This document shows, piece by piece, positions 10,601-20,614 of a stretch of 64,000 bases of DNA. A model generated the notes under the pieces. The model did not search any database. It had not been told where the DNA came from and saw only the letters and a program-made list of their open reading frames with translations. This stretch comes from Rhynchopus sp. YZ270_cl-10 (Eukaryota > Euglenozoa > Diplonemea > Diplonemida > Diplonemidae): assembly GCA_964035575.1 (NCBI GenBank), contig OZ037859.1, positions 992,001 through 1,056,000 of the forward strand, written 5' to 3'. The translations under genes and the position numbers were made by a program. How positions within the stretch are numbered: the first letter of the stretch is position 1; each line of letters opens with the position of its first letter.

Positions 10601-11342
10601 GTCCTACACCCATCCTTGTAAGGCGAGATCCTTCGGAAAAGTGGGGGTTGGTATGTGTTTGTGGTTTGTTCAAATGATGCCGATTTATGTACCAAACAAG
10701 GATAGGAAACGTGAAAAAGCACTTGGGATCCAGAACCCATTTCCCTTTATAAACTTTTCTTTTTGCTTTTGCTACGAAAACCGATTGTGGCCAAAGGTGA
10801 GTGAGCACAGTGAACTTACGCTTATCTTATAAGGTCCTCTTTTGCTTGTTTTATTCCATTACGACAGTCATGCGAGGGAATGCGCATCGCCAAGATAGTG
10901 CCAGGGTCGCCTGTTTGCAGAGCAGGCCTTCGCATAGGACAGCTGGTGTTGAGCGTGAACGGCCTCGAGGTGACCCATCGGGAGCAGGTTTGTACAACCC
11001 CACCACCGTGTCTCCCTTATCCCCCCCTTTTTTTTTCCAAAGTGACAGCTGAGGGTCATCCGTAAATCATTTTTGCACTAGCAACTTCACTTTTTGTAGA
11101 GAACCAAAATCAATTTTGCAGTCAACTGCCACTCTGTATCCATGGACAATCGAACTCTCAAGGGCTCAATCGCCTATCAGATTGCACAGAAAAATTTTGC
11201 GTTGTCAACTTCACCTTAGTATTCACACTAGATATTATCCCGCACAACGCGCACCAACGTATTTTTTGTGTATTTTTTACAGATCTATTCAGAGTTTTGC
11301 GCCCGCGAAACAGAAACCGAGATTGTCGTTCGCGATTTGTGA
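7681..11342 (+). CDS. PH-like / coiled-coil / PDZ protein (four exons)
   Basis: Exons are 7,681-9,516, 9,688-10,650, 10,868-10,987 and 11,283-11,342, all joined in phase 0, giving 992 residues. Residues about 55-157 look like a PH-like fold (KRVIVVGPRSLHLLYMDRQI, then a VSGEHSLAMKF strand pair and a final helix). Pro/Ser-rich sequence follows, then long Glu/Gln-rich coiled coil to about residue 880. The C-terminus is a PDZ domain split over three exons: ILVRRDPSEKWGL, GMRIAKIVPGSPVCRAG with LVLSVNGLEVTHREQ, and EFCARETETEIVVRDL, which is also the last residue string. The introns have GTATGT or GTTTGT donors. I infer a scaffold that couples lipid or protein binding to a coiled-coil rod, perhaps cytoskeletal. 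The N-terminal fold recurs in the gene at 50,568. PDZ confidence is high, PH-like moderate. Confidence 0.87.
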
Positions 11343-11557
11343 CGAAAAGGACAGCGCAAATGTCTTTTTTACCCCACCCCCACCCCCCTTTCCCACCCCT
11401 TTGAGTTCTCATTTTTTCTGTACAAAAAATGTAAGTCCCCCAGTTCCCCCCACTCCAATGTAAGATGTACAAACGTCTAACCTAGTATGAAAGAAAAAAG
11501 CAAAATCCATACCTTGACCCCCCCTTTTTTTTGGAACCACTCAATGAGCTCAGTCTC

Positions 11558-11558
<1 letters not shown>

Positions 11559-11598
<40 letters not shown>
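11559..11598. repeat. poly-C tract, 40 bp
   Basis: Forty uninterrupted C lead directly into the TA that starts the train of TIR elements. Shorter C runs recur inside and at the end of the train (13,658-13,673, 15,083-15,098, 20,547-20,555), each bounded by TA. Confidence 0.97.
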
Positions 11599-11600
11599 TA

Positions 11601-12409
11601 GGCATACTGTGCGGGCGAGTAAAAAAAACTCGCCTACTCGCCAAAAACTCGCCTAAAACTCGCCTATTTTTGGGGGGCGAGTTTTGGCGAGTTTTTTTTT
11701 TTTGGTAGGGATTTTACCTTGGGAAAAGTGTACACACGAAAATATGAGGGAAATTTGAGTTTTGAAGAGAAAATTTTTTTCGTTCCACTTGAACAAGACC
11801 TCTACAGTTTGCTTTGTAGGCTTCCACAACCAGTACCACCAGTCCAGCTGTAGCTTCTGCGGATCCATGAAGCTTGCACAGATGGGTGCGATGTAGTCGT
11901 GGGGGTGGCCTGCAGGGTTGCCATTTACCGGCATGGCGAGGACATTGTTGTATAGCGAGTGTAGCCCCGGCTCATGTCTTCGTCATCCTCCGGATTGTAG
12001 CACGTCTTGTCCCCCGGGATCTATGGCACGCCTGGATCTTCCCCTGGAGCAAATGTTTACATACATGCCTGTCAGCCACTGCCGTGACATGGTTGCCTTT
12101 AGACGTACAAGTGACACAATTTCAATTTTTTTGTGTGTTTTCGAGTGGCATGTTGTCATCAGTCACCCCCGCCCTCCATTTTCACATCCTGGTGCACATT
12201 TTCACCCCCAAGGTGCGTATGTGCACCAGGATTTGCACCCAAATTGGGGCGAGTTTAGGCGAGTTTTTGGCGAGTTTAGGCGAGTTTAGGCGAGTTTTGG
12301 CGAGTAATAGGCGAGTAATGGGCGAGTAGGGCGAGTTTTTGGCGAGTTTTTCCTGAAAATCAGGAAAACGAAAAACTCGCCTAAAAACGGCTCGCCTGCA
12401 CAGTATGCC
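11601..12409. mobile_element. TIR element, GGCATACTGTGC family, GGCGAGT words
   Basis: Ends GGCATACTGTGC are inverted repeats, each preceded or followed by TA (11,599-11,600 and 12,410-12,411). Inside both ends lie arrays of GGCGAGTTTT-type words (11,615-11,705 and 12,243-12,395). The middle, about 11,780-12,110, is GC-richer and reads on the minus strand as a protein-like stretch containing NGNPAGHPHDYIAPICASF and DWWYWLWKP. I do not recognise it. It may be a transposase remnant or a captured host fragment. Confidence 0.8.
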
Positions 12410-12411
12410 TA

Positions 12412-13655
12412 GGGGGAGCCACGTATAAGGAAATCCTTAAGGATTTGCTGTCCGAAACCCATTTTTTTGAAATTTGGGTGAAGAAACCCACTAAAATGGG
12501 CGTACCTGGCCGCAAATCGCCCTGGGGATCACCCATATATCCCAATAAACCACCCGACGACCTTCACAGAGCATTTCTTGTCCCAAAAAAATCGATTTTT
12601 TGTGAAAAAACACCCCAAAAGTGCGTAACGCTCGCGTAACGCTTGGGGGCCAAAATTTAACACTTGCCAAGAAATTTCTCTTATCAGACAAAACTCCTTC
12701 TAAACACCCGAAAAACACCTCAGTCCACATCCGCTGGGTCCCGGGGTGGAAATGTATGGTTTTTGGGGCTTTTAGGGGTCCTGGGAGGGTCCCAGGCGTA
12801 TTTATGAGGGACGGAACCGCTTATAATGCCCGAAATTACCTCTTTTTTAGGGTGCTTTTTCACCTTAAAAATTCAAAAAAAAGTGCTCAGACAATCACAG
12901 AAGTGACAAAACCCCCTCGGAACTACTCGCTAGACCCCCTGCGGGGTGGAGAATCATATTTGCGATCACTTTTTGGGCTATTTTGCCTAAAATAACCCCG
13001 TGTCCCACTTTTGTCCCACTTGTCCCAAAATGGGGTATTTTAGGCCATTTTGGGACAAGTGAGGCACAAGTGAGGCACGTGATTATTTCGGGAAAAATAG
13101 CCGAAAAAGTGATCGCAAATATGATTCTCCACCCCGCAGGGGGTCTGGCGAGTAGTTCCGAGGGGGTTTTGTCACTTCTGTGATTGTCTGAGCACTTTTT
13201 TTTGAATTTTTAAGGTGAAAAAGCACCCTAAAAAAGAGGTAATTTCGGGCATTATAAGCGGTTCCGTCCCTCATAAATACGCCTGGGACCCTCCCAGGAC
13301 CCCTAAAAGCCCCAAAAACCATACATTTCCACCCCGGGACCCCAGCGGATGTGGACTGAGGTGTTTTTCGGGTGTTTAGAAGGAGTTTTGTCTGATAAGA
13401 GAAATTTCTTGGCAAGTGTTAAATTTTGGCCCCCAAGCGTTACGCGAGCGTTACGCACTTTTGGGGTGTTTTTTCACAAAAAACCCATTTTTTTGGGACA
13501 AGAAATGCTCTGTGAAGGTCGTCAGGTGGTTTATTGGGATATATGGGTGATCCCCAGGGCGATTTGCGGCCAGGTACGCCTATTTTAGTGGATTTCTTCA
13601 CCGAAATTTCAAAAAAATGGGTTTTGGACAGCAAAACGCCTTTGGTGGCTCCCCC
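12412..13655. mobile_element. fold-back TIR element, GGGGGAGCCAC ends
   Basis: GGGGGAGCCAC and its complement close the element, with TA outside both ends. Almost the whole length is one inverted repeat: arms about 12,412-13,010 and 13,050-13,655, nearly identical, with a short loop containing TTGTCCCA-type words. No coding function; frames in the arms mirror each other. Confidence 0.85.
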
Positions 13656-13657
13656 TA

Positions 13658-13673
13658 CCCCCCCCCCCCCCCC
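13658..13673. repeat. C16 spacer between two elements
   Basis: Exactly sixteen C lie between TA at 13,656-13,657 and TA at 13,674-13,675. A second spacer of the same length lies at 15,083-15,098. Confidence 0.95.
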
Positions 13674-13675
13674 TA

Positions 13676-13884
13676 GGCATAGTGTGCAGACGAACATTTT
13701 TGGTTCGTCGACGAACAAAATGTTCTTCGGTTTTGTTCGTCGATGTTCGTCGACGAACATCGACGAACAGGTCCCTGCCACAAGGGCAACCCACGACGAA
13801 CAACGACGAACATCGACGAACAAAATTTTTTTTTCCCCCCATGACGAACATCGACGAACATTTTGTTCGTCTGCACACTATGCC
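13676..13884. mobile_element. short TIR element, GGCATAGTGTGC ends, TTCGTCGACGAA words
   Basis: The 209-bp element has ends GGCATAGTGTGCAGACGAAC that are inverted repeats bounded by TA. The interior is almost only the word TTCGTCGACGAA and its halves, which are self-complementary. The ends differ by one base from those of the element at 11,601, so they form one family with different interior words. Confidence 0.85.
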
Positions 13885-13886
13885 TA

Positions 13887-15080
13887 GGGGAGGGTCACTG
13901 TACTCGATAAATGCGATTTTTCCGATTTTGATCCTCAGAACCGCAGAAGTCCCCGAAAACTATACCAAACCACCTAGGGGACCCAAAAAACGCACCAGCG
14001 CCCCAGTTTTGACACAGAAACACTCAGATGATGCCTGAAATGCAATTTTTAAAAAATGCCTACAGAACTTGTACCTGCCCACCCCCCGTAGATAGAGCAA
14101 CTCACACATTCATCACGCCTCAGTGTGGGCCAGGGGCCAGAAAAGCCCCCAAAGCCACATATTTTCACCCCAGAACCTATCCCGAGGGGTACCCAGGCTG
14201 TTTCGGGGTGTTTAGAGGGACTTGGTGGAACTTAGAACCATGTTTCAAAAAGGGTACAAGTACTGTGCCAAGGGTTTTCCCACCCTAAGGTATCTGAAGC
14301 CGTCAAAAAGCGTGAAGTAGGCAATAAATCAAAAAATACCCCCTGAGGTCAAAAAAACCACACCATAGGCCCATTTGGACCCCAAAAATCGAATTCCGCC
14401 CGGTTTTGGGCACTTTTGACCACTTCTGAGCGACTTTTTTGCGTTTTTTAAAAGTGACCACCAACTTGTACCTGCCCACCCCCCCTGTAGATAGAGCAAC
14501 TCACACATCCATCACGCCTCAGTGTGAGCCAGGGGCCAGAAAAGCCCCCAAAGCCACATATTTTCACCCCAGAACCTATCCCGAGGGGTACCCAGCCTGT
14601 TTCGGGGTGTTTAGAGGGACTTGGTGGAACTTAGAACCATGTTTCAAAAAGGGTACAAGTACTGTGCCAAGGGTTTGCCCTCTCAAGGGACCAAGTACTT
14701 GTACCCTTTTTGAAACATGGTTCTAAGTTCCACCAAGTCCCTCTAAACACCCCGAAACAGGCTGGGTACCCCTCGGGATAGGTTCTGGGGTGAAAATATG
14801 TGGCTTTGGGGGCTTTTCTGGCCCCTGGCTCACACTGAGGCGTGATGGATGTGTGAGTTGCTCTATCTACAGGGGTGGGCAGGTACAAGTTCTGTAGGCA
14901 CTCTTTTAAAATTGCATTTCAGGCATTATCTGAGTGTTTCTGTGTCAAAACTGGGGCGCTGGTGCGTTTTTTGGGTCCCCTAGGTGGTTTGGTATAGTTT
15001 TCGGGGACTTCTGCGGTTCTGAGGATCAAAATCGGAAAAATCGCATTTATCGAGAGATTTAACGTGCAGTGACCCTCCCC
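13887..15080. mobile_element. fold-back TIR element, GGGGAGGGTCACTG ends
   Basis: GGGGAGGGTCACTG and its complement close the element, and TA lies outside both ends. A segment of about 220 bp occurs three times: direct copies near 14,060-14,280 and 14,457-14,675, and an inverted copy near 14,695-14,885. The outer arms (13,887-14,060 and 14,885-15,080) also pair. The small frames shared by the three copies come from the duplication and are not genes. Confidence 0.83.
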
Positions 15081-15082
15081 TA

Positions 15083-15098
15083 CCCCCCCCCCCCCCCC
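15083..15098. repeat. C16 spacer between two elements
   Basis: Sixteen C between TA at 15,081-15,082 and TA at 15,099-15,100, the same length as the spacer at 13,658. Confidence 0.95.
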
Positions 15099-15100
15099 TA

Positions 15101-18100
15101 CACCGTGCGCTGGTCAGAGGTCTGACCAGGTAATACCTGGTCAGATTTATGACCAGGTACACCTGGTCAGATCTGACCAGGTACACCTGGTCATGACCAG
15201 GTATACCTGGTCAGATGACCAGGTACCTGGTCACATTTACCCGGGTAAGTACCCAGGCGCCCAGGTGACCAGGTACCCAGGTACCCAGGTACCCAGGTAC
15301 CCAGGTCCAGGTCCAGGAACAGGTACCCAGGAACAAGAAAAAAGTCGTGAAAGAGCAACCACAGCTCCACATGACAAACACAAAAGTGTCCAGTCACGTG
15401 GGGCATTCATGCACTGAGGAGATAATGATCCAACAATTTACAAGAAAGATTACTTAACCTACTGCTGGAAATTGCCAGGTCGTAGTAACACACAAAGTGT
15501 GCCTCCGTTCGGGAAGACCGGATATTCTAGAGACCAAAAAGGCCTCAAGAATATCTTCCGGTAGTCAAGGTAGAACCGAGTGAACGGCCCAAGACCCCCG
15601 TGGAGAAGTTAAATGTTGTAATGCTATCAGGTAGAAACTGCGAACACTGTCTTACCCTCCTCAATGCATGGTGGTTGATGTCTTCCACAACAAATTTCCT
15701 GTACCCAGGTACCCAGGTTCCCAGACCCACGCAGTACCACGTCGCAGTACTACGCAAAATTTACCACCAGACCCTGTCTTCGTGCACCTGAAGTACAACG
15801 CCGCAGACAGGCCAAACATGCGTTGGACTCAGAGGAATGCCCGCTGTGCAGGTATCATGAGAACCAACTCCCAGCAACAAGGGGCGCCTTTTGGCGGGCG
15901 TTGTTGAGGGTGTTTGGGGTGCAAAGTTTTCCACAATTTTGATGCGCGGGTACAGAAGTGTTGTCTTGTTCTTTCATCTCTAGGAATGTAAATGTCAATC
16001 GCGTTTAACTACCACGAGGGCTTGTTCAGTGAACCCACAAGGGGTCGAAGGGGGTTGGTTATCCCATATCTATCAAAGGTTGTGTCGACCAGGCTAAACC
16101 ACTATGTTACGCTGTACGTTGTTAAATCCGAAGAAATAACACTTTAGCAGCCGCAGGAAGTTTGCTAAAAAGAGTGCCTCACGCTACACAAACCACCACC
16201 CGCGATTGACTTAGATGTTATAACAAAGAGAATTCAGAACAAAACAACACCCTGCCCCATACACACTAAATTGTCATGCTTCAAGAGCATGCCTGGGCCA
16301 AAATTACTGTTGACAAAAAAGGCAACAAGACCACCCACAAGGAGTGTGAAATGTGCACTGGTTTTCTGGGGGAACGCAATATTTTCTTGTGTCTAGTCCT
16401 CCGCGAGCAGAGGACAGACTTTCCGGAAGGTTTCCAAAGTCGAATTTCTTGCACTAGCTATGCTCCCTGGGTTAAATGGCAATAGCAGTGACTGACAAAA
16501 TATTCCCACCCCCCAGGTCTTCGTCCACAAACCCAGAATAGATTGATGTGGGTGAAGCCTTTCGGATTTTTGAGTTGTTGATAGAATGTCGAAGAGCGGC
16601 GAAACTTCTCATCGCAATCACGGATGCAGTTCAGATTTCACGATCCTGTGATGAGTGTAAATGTGGGGTGTGATTAAGTTATGGTGTATAAACGCAGTAC
16701 TGTAAAATCGTTTAATTTGTCACCTACAATTCTTCCGTCCCTAATACAGAAAGTATCACTCAAGGCTGTACTTTAAAAAGTAGACACAAAAAATCGCCCG
16801 ACGTAATGTGAGGGGGTGACAAAATTCATTTATGACTGATATTTCAACTCGGTTAATTAGGGTGTGACAAATTAAACGATTTTCCAGTATTAAAGATGAG
16901 GTTAATGAAGAAAGTGGTAATAACTATGCATTGCCGTGAAATAAGGTAGCCTTTTTTTCACGCCACAGCGGATTTCCTGCTGCACTAATGGTTCCCAAGC
17001 GAAGCGAGGGGACCATGTATAAGTATTTACCGAGCGAAGCGAGGTGAATATTATGTGCAGCAGGTAACGAGCACGCCTGCAGAAGTTAAAAAACGGCTGC
17101 CTTATGACAAGCAATATGTAAGTTTATTCCGATTACACAAAGTAGGGGTAGTCTGCAAGCACCAGCCAAAAAAGAGTGAGATGGGTGATCAGGGAAAACA
17201 AACACCACCACACAACAACTTGACAACCACTAAAGGAATGAATCTACACTAGTGCCTGACAGTTAAACATATTTACATACCTTGTCTTCATCGTAACCTG
17301 CGCCTTCGCTGCTGTCAAGGTGCCTTCTCTGGGTACAGTGCCCAGTGTCCAGTACAGAAAAAAAAATTCGTCTAAAAAATCGAGTACGCAAAACCACATT
17401 TTAGACATTTTAGACCCCTACAGAGGCTCAAAAGTGCCAAATTTTGCTTTTATGGCCTCAAATCGTAAAAATTAGCTACTACAGTACACGGGGTATGACC
17501 GTATTTTGGCTGAAATTTTGACTTGAAAATTTTTTTCAACATTTGCCCAATCTGAGGTTTTCTTTGGATTTTTTGGGCCATTTTATGACCTACCACGGCC
17601 AGTTTTGGGCAAAAAAGTTATTTTTTCTTTGGTCAAAAATCGCCTTGTCTAACCACTGTTTCGTGTAGGATTGTTCAAATACGTGTATTTGGTGAAACCC
17701 CAGATGGTCAAAACACCCGAATTTTGCGTTTTTTTGCATTTTTCGGTGCCCCAAGACCCAACCCAGAGGCCAAATTTTTCCCGAAAAAAAAATTTTTTTT
17801 TTTGAGATTTTTCGATTTTTTGCTAAGGTGATGCCCATACAAAATGTACAGGGTGCACACAAATAGCCGTGGAATAAATTCTAGATGCTCTAAACTGCTC
17901 GTAAGTGCCTTTATTTGCACTTTTAGCCCAGTTTTGAGGTCATATGGACCCACCAAGGGCATTTTTGTGTTGTCAAAAAAAAAAAAAAAACCTGGTCACA
18001 GTGGCCAAATACCTGGTCACTGACCAGGTATACCTGGTCAATACCTGGTCATTGACCAGGTATACCTGGTCATTGACCAGGTATACCTGGTCATGACCAG

Positions 18101-18184
18101 GTGTACCTGGTCAATCTGACCAGGTCAAAACCTGGTCATATTACCTGGTCAACTGACCAGGTATCCTCTGACCAGCGCACGGTG
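15101..18184. mobile_element. 3.1-kb TIR element, CACCGTGCGC ends, copy 1
   Basis: Ends CACCGTGCGCTGGTCAGAGG are inverted repeats flanked by TA. Each subterminal zone (15,101-15,240 and 17,990-18,184) is an array of TGACCAGGT and its complement, forming TGACCAGGTATACCTGGTCA palindromes. CAC ends, a 2-bp duplication and subterminal word arrays recall CACTA-type elements. A nearly identical inverted copy lies at 31,721-34,781. The interior holds only small frames; one of 69 codons at 16,276-16,485 is kept intact in both copies and has a CxxC motif (HKECEMC). I see no recognisable transposase, so it is probably non-autonomous. Confidence 0.87.
16700..16887. mobile_element. nested Tc1/mariner-like mini element
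   Basis: Ends CTGTAAAATCGTTTAATTTG and the complement of CTGGAAAATCGTTTAATTTG are inverted repeats with TA outside both. At 188 bp it is a MITE inserted in the 3-kb element. The same insertion is at 32,988-33,170 in copy 2, so it predates the duplication. Confidence 0.8.
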
Positions 18185-18186
18185 TA

Positions 18187-18941
18187 GGCATACTTGCACC
18201 CCCATATGGGGAACCCACTAAATATGGGGGGATATGGGGGTTTCCAGAAACCCGTCCCCCATATGGGGAAACTACGAGGAAATATGGGGACATACTGCAG
18301 AAATATGGGGGGATATGGGGGATTTGAAATCCCCCATATGGGGGGATTTTGGTGATTTTGGGGTGGGTTTTTAGGCTTCTGTGAGGGTTTGGCCCAGTAA
18401 AACACCCAGAAACCGCGCTTTTCGAGATTTCCGGGCTGGGTCTGGGTGAAATAAAAAAAAAATCGGCCACTTTCGTTGAGCAGAACCCCTTTAGGTGACT
18501 CACAGTACACAGTACACAGTACACAGTACACAGTACACAGTACACAGTACACAGTACACAGTACACAGTACACAGTACACAGTACACAGTACACAGTACA
18601 CAGTACACAGTACACAGTACCCAGTACCGGGAGGGTGTGGCCCATGGACTCGTAATGATTTGCAAAAAAAGGAATTTTTGAAATCCGGGCGAAATCGGGT
18701 GAAATTGGGTTCAGGTGGGCCCAGGGGGGCTCTAGGGGGCGATTGTGGGCTGGTCGCGGGGCACCACAATTATATATTGTAACAATTTGTTGTTGTATTT
18801 CCCTCTTTCCCCCCTACTAAAGTCCCCCATATGGGGGAATATGGGGGAATATGGGGGAAGGAAACATTTAAAAAAACCCCCATATCCCCCCATATCCCCC
18901 CCATATTTTAGGGCCTCCCCATATGGGGGTGCAAGTATGCC
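18187..18941. mobile_element. TIR element, GGCATACTTGCA ends, CCCCATATGGGG words
   Basis: Ends GGCATACTTGCACCCCCATA are inverted repeats bounded by TA. Both subterminal zones consist of CCCCCATATGGGG and part-words. The centre has a 7-bp minisatellite and, at 18,642-18,658, the first 17 bases of the terminus of the element at 6,653 (CCATGGACTCGTAATGA), apparently a fragment of that family. It is non-coding. Confidence 0.85.
18501..18627. repeat. 7-bp minisatellite, unit CACAGTA
   Basis: About 18 copies of CACAGTA, the last ones slightly altered. The unit length equals that of the array at 3,218, and the sequence is related but not identical. Both arrays sit in the middle of TIR elements. Confidence 0.93.
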
Positions 18942-18943
18942 TA

Positions 18944-20544
18944 GGGGCTATCAAATGCTGTATAATTTTGTCAACAAATGACATTTTTTCGATTTTTTTT
19001 AAAAAAACGTGTTTCTAAGTGTTTTCGACCGGAAAATGTGGTACATACCCCCCAAAAAACTACCTGTGCCCCGTTTTTTCACCATTTTGTGCATCTGCGA
19101 AACTTTTTTTTGCATTTTTCGAAAAAATCTCAAAAACTGGGCACACCTAGGTACCTGAGTGTGCCCATATTCTAGGATAGATGATATGTCAACAAAGGCA
19201 CGCTGCTCTCCCTCAAACCCCCCAGTTCGCCACAATATACCACACCGGGGTTGAATTCGATCAAAATATAGCTGCCACATTCAGTACTTAGACATTCCGA
19301 AGCAACTAATTTTATCCACCAAAAAGGCGCTTTTCTCCTACTAATGGGGTGACCATAGGGGTGCCCAATGAGGGGGCCCAAGCTTGTGCGCCAAATCGGC
19401 AACAAATATGGATGGAAGCTGAGCCAAGCTGCAAACCTGACACCGCAGTATGATTTCCTCAGCGGGGAAGTTAAGAAGGGCACCTTATACGTTGTTGGCG
19501 GCAATGCTATGAAGGTATTTTGCCCCAGCCTCTTAACCAGCACTTTCAGCTGCGTCAGTGGTGTATCTGTGGTGGTACCTCTCCTCCGTGAAATTATTGA
19601 AGTGCGATAAAAACCAAGAAGGTGAGTTGTCGGCTTCTGAAGCACGTCCCCACTTCTCCACGTTAAAGAGTTGGCTAACTACATTGTCAAATTTATAAGC
19701 AACTCCAAACTCCCACCGTGGTTCCCTGAATCCTACGTGTCCAGCATCATGCACACTGAAGCCAGCCCAAAAGACACAGTGTGCCAAGCTTATCAGGGAA
19801 GGGACGCCATGATTCCCACCCTCACACGAGTTGTGGCTAAAGACGAACAGCAGTTTGTGGAGAACAAACAGGCGTACGAGATGGCGCCACATTCGAACGA
19901 TTTTACGGAATCTTCGCATGCAACGTTTGCGCAACTCTCTGACCGTCTGCCAGGAGCTAACCCTCTGCATACGTCCCAAATTGCGCAGTACAAGCAAAAC
20001 TCCGGTACCGCGCGCGCTTTAGGAATCCCCCTTGTGCGCTATGAAGTGGTCAAGAAGTTCCAAGGACCACAGCGCGCTCCAGCCTGCAGATCAGGTTTGG
20101 GGAGAGGTGCACGCGGTGAGCTCGAAGGCAAGAATACGGACGAAGCTGAAGGACGTGCTAATGGATGACTTGAAGGAAGAAGCCGAATCAATAGGCTTAA
20201 GTCCCGATGGGCGCTGAGGGATGACCTTGTCGAGGTCAGAATCGACAATAAAATGTGAACCCCCTTCCGTCCCTCACAGGAGGACTCCAAAGCGCAAATT
20301 GTCATAATCAAGCCCCGTATCTTCAAAAAAAGCATGTACTGAAGGGCACACATAGGTACCTAGGTGTGCCCAGAAAATCGAAAAAGTGAAAAAAAGGTCT
20401 CTAATCACCCCAAAACCGGGTTTTTTGGGCTCATGCGTCATTTTTATGGGGCTGTGGGGTGGATTTCATCATCAGAAGACATAGAAACACGTTTTTTATT
20501 TGAACTTGAAAAAAAGCCCAATGTTACCCCCATTTGATAGCCCC
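18944..20544. mobile_element. TIR element, GGGGCTATCAAATG ends
   Basis: GGGGCTATCAAATG and its complement close the element, with TA at 18,942-18,943 and 20,545-20,546. Weak inverted similarity continues inward (AAAAACGTGTTTCTA on both arms). A second TIR element (19,137-20,373) is nested inside. It is the last element of the train and is followed by TA and nine C. Confidence 0.8.
19137..20373 (+). mobile_element. nested TIR element with protein-like frames
   Basis: Both ends carry CTGGGCACACCTAGGTACCT, itself partly palindromic; target duplication is unclear. It holds coding-like DNA on the + strand: a frame from 19,368 to 19,610 (with DGWKLSQ-like spacing, YDFLSGEVKKGTLYVVGGNA) and one open from 19,641 to 20,168 (LANYIVKFISNSKLPPWFPE, LHTSQIAQYKQNSGTARALG). 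The two may be exons of one protein, since AAGAAGGTGAGT near 19,622 looks like a donor, but I could not find a convincing join. No known transposase family is recognised; it may be an autonomous or captured gene, now partial. Confidence 0.55.
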
Positions 20545-20546
20545 TA

Positions 20547-20555
20547 CCCCCCCCC
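20547..20555. repeat. C9 tract closing the train
   Basis: Nine C follow the last TA of the element train. The next gene starts 60 nt later after a pyrimidine-rich acceptor (CCTTCAG). Confidence 0.9.
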
Positions 20556-20614
20556 GGTCTCCTCGTCACCCCCCCATTTCCGTTCAATCCTTCAGCTACA
20601 CTAAAACGACAAAA

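Noticed and set aside
12445-13588. Mirrored frames such as the one starting MWTEVFFGCLEG
   Set aside because: The same frame appears in both arms of a fold-back element; codon use is not gene-like.
13676-18184. CRISPR-like arrays of short repeats
   Set aside because: The repeats have no regular unique spacers, are palindromic words in TIR elements, and the genome is eukaryotic.
18136-18782. Frames of up to 174 codons on both strands
   Set aside because: They run through the CACAGTA minisatellite and the CCCCATATGGGG word arrays of a TIR element.
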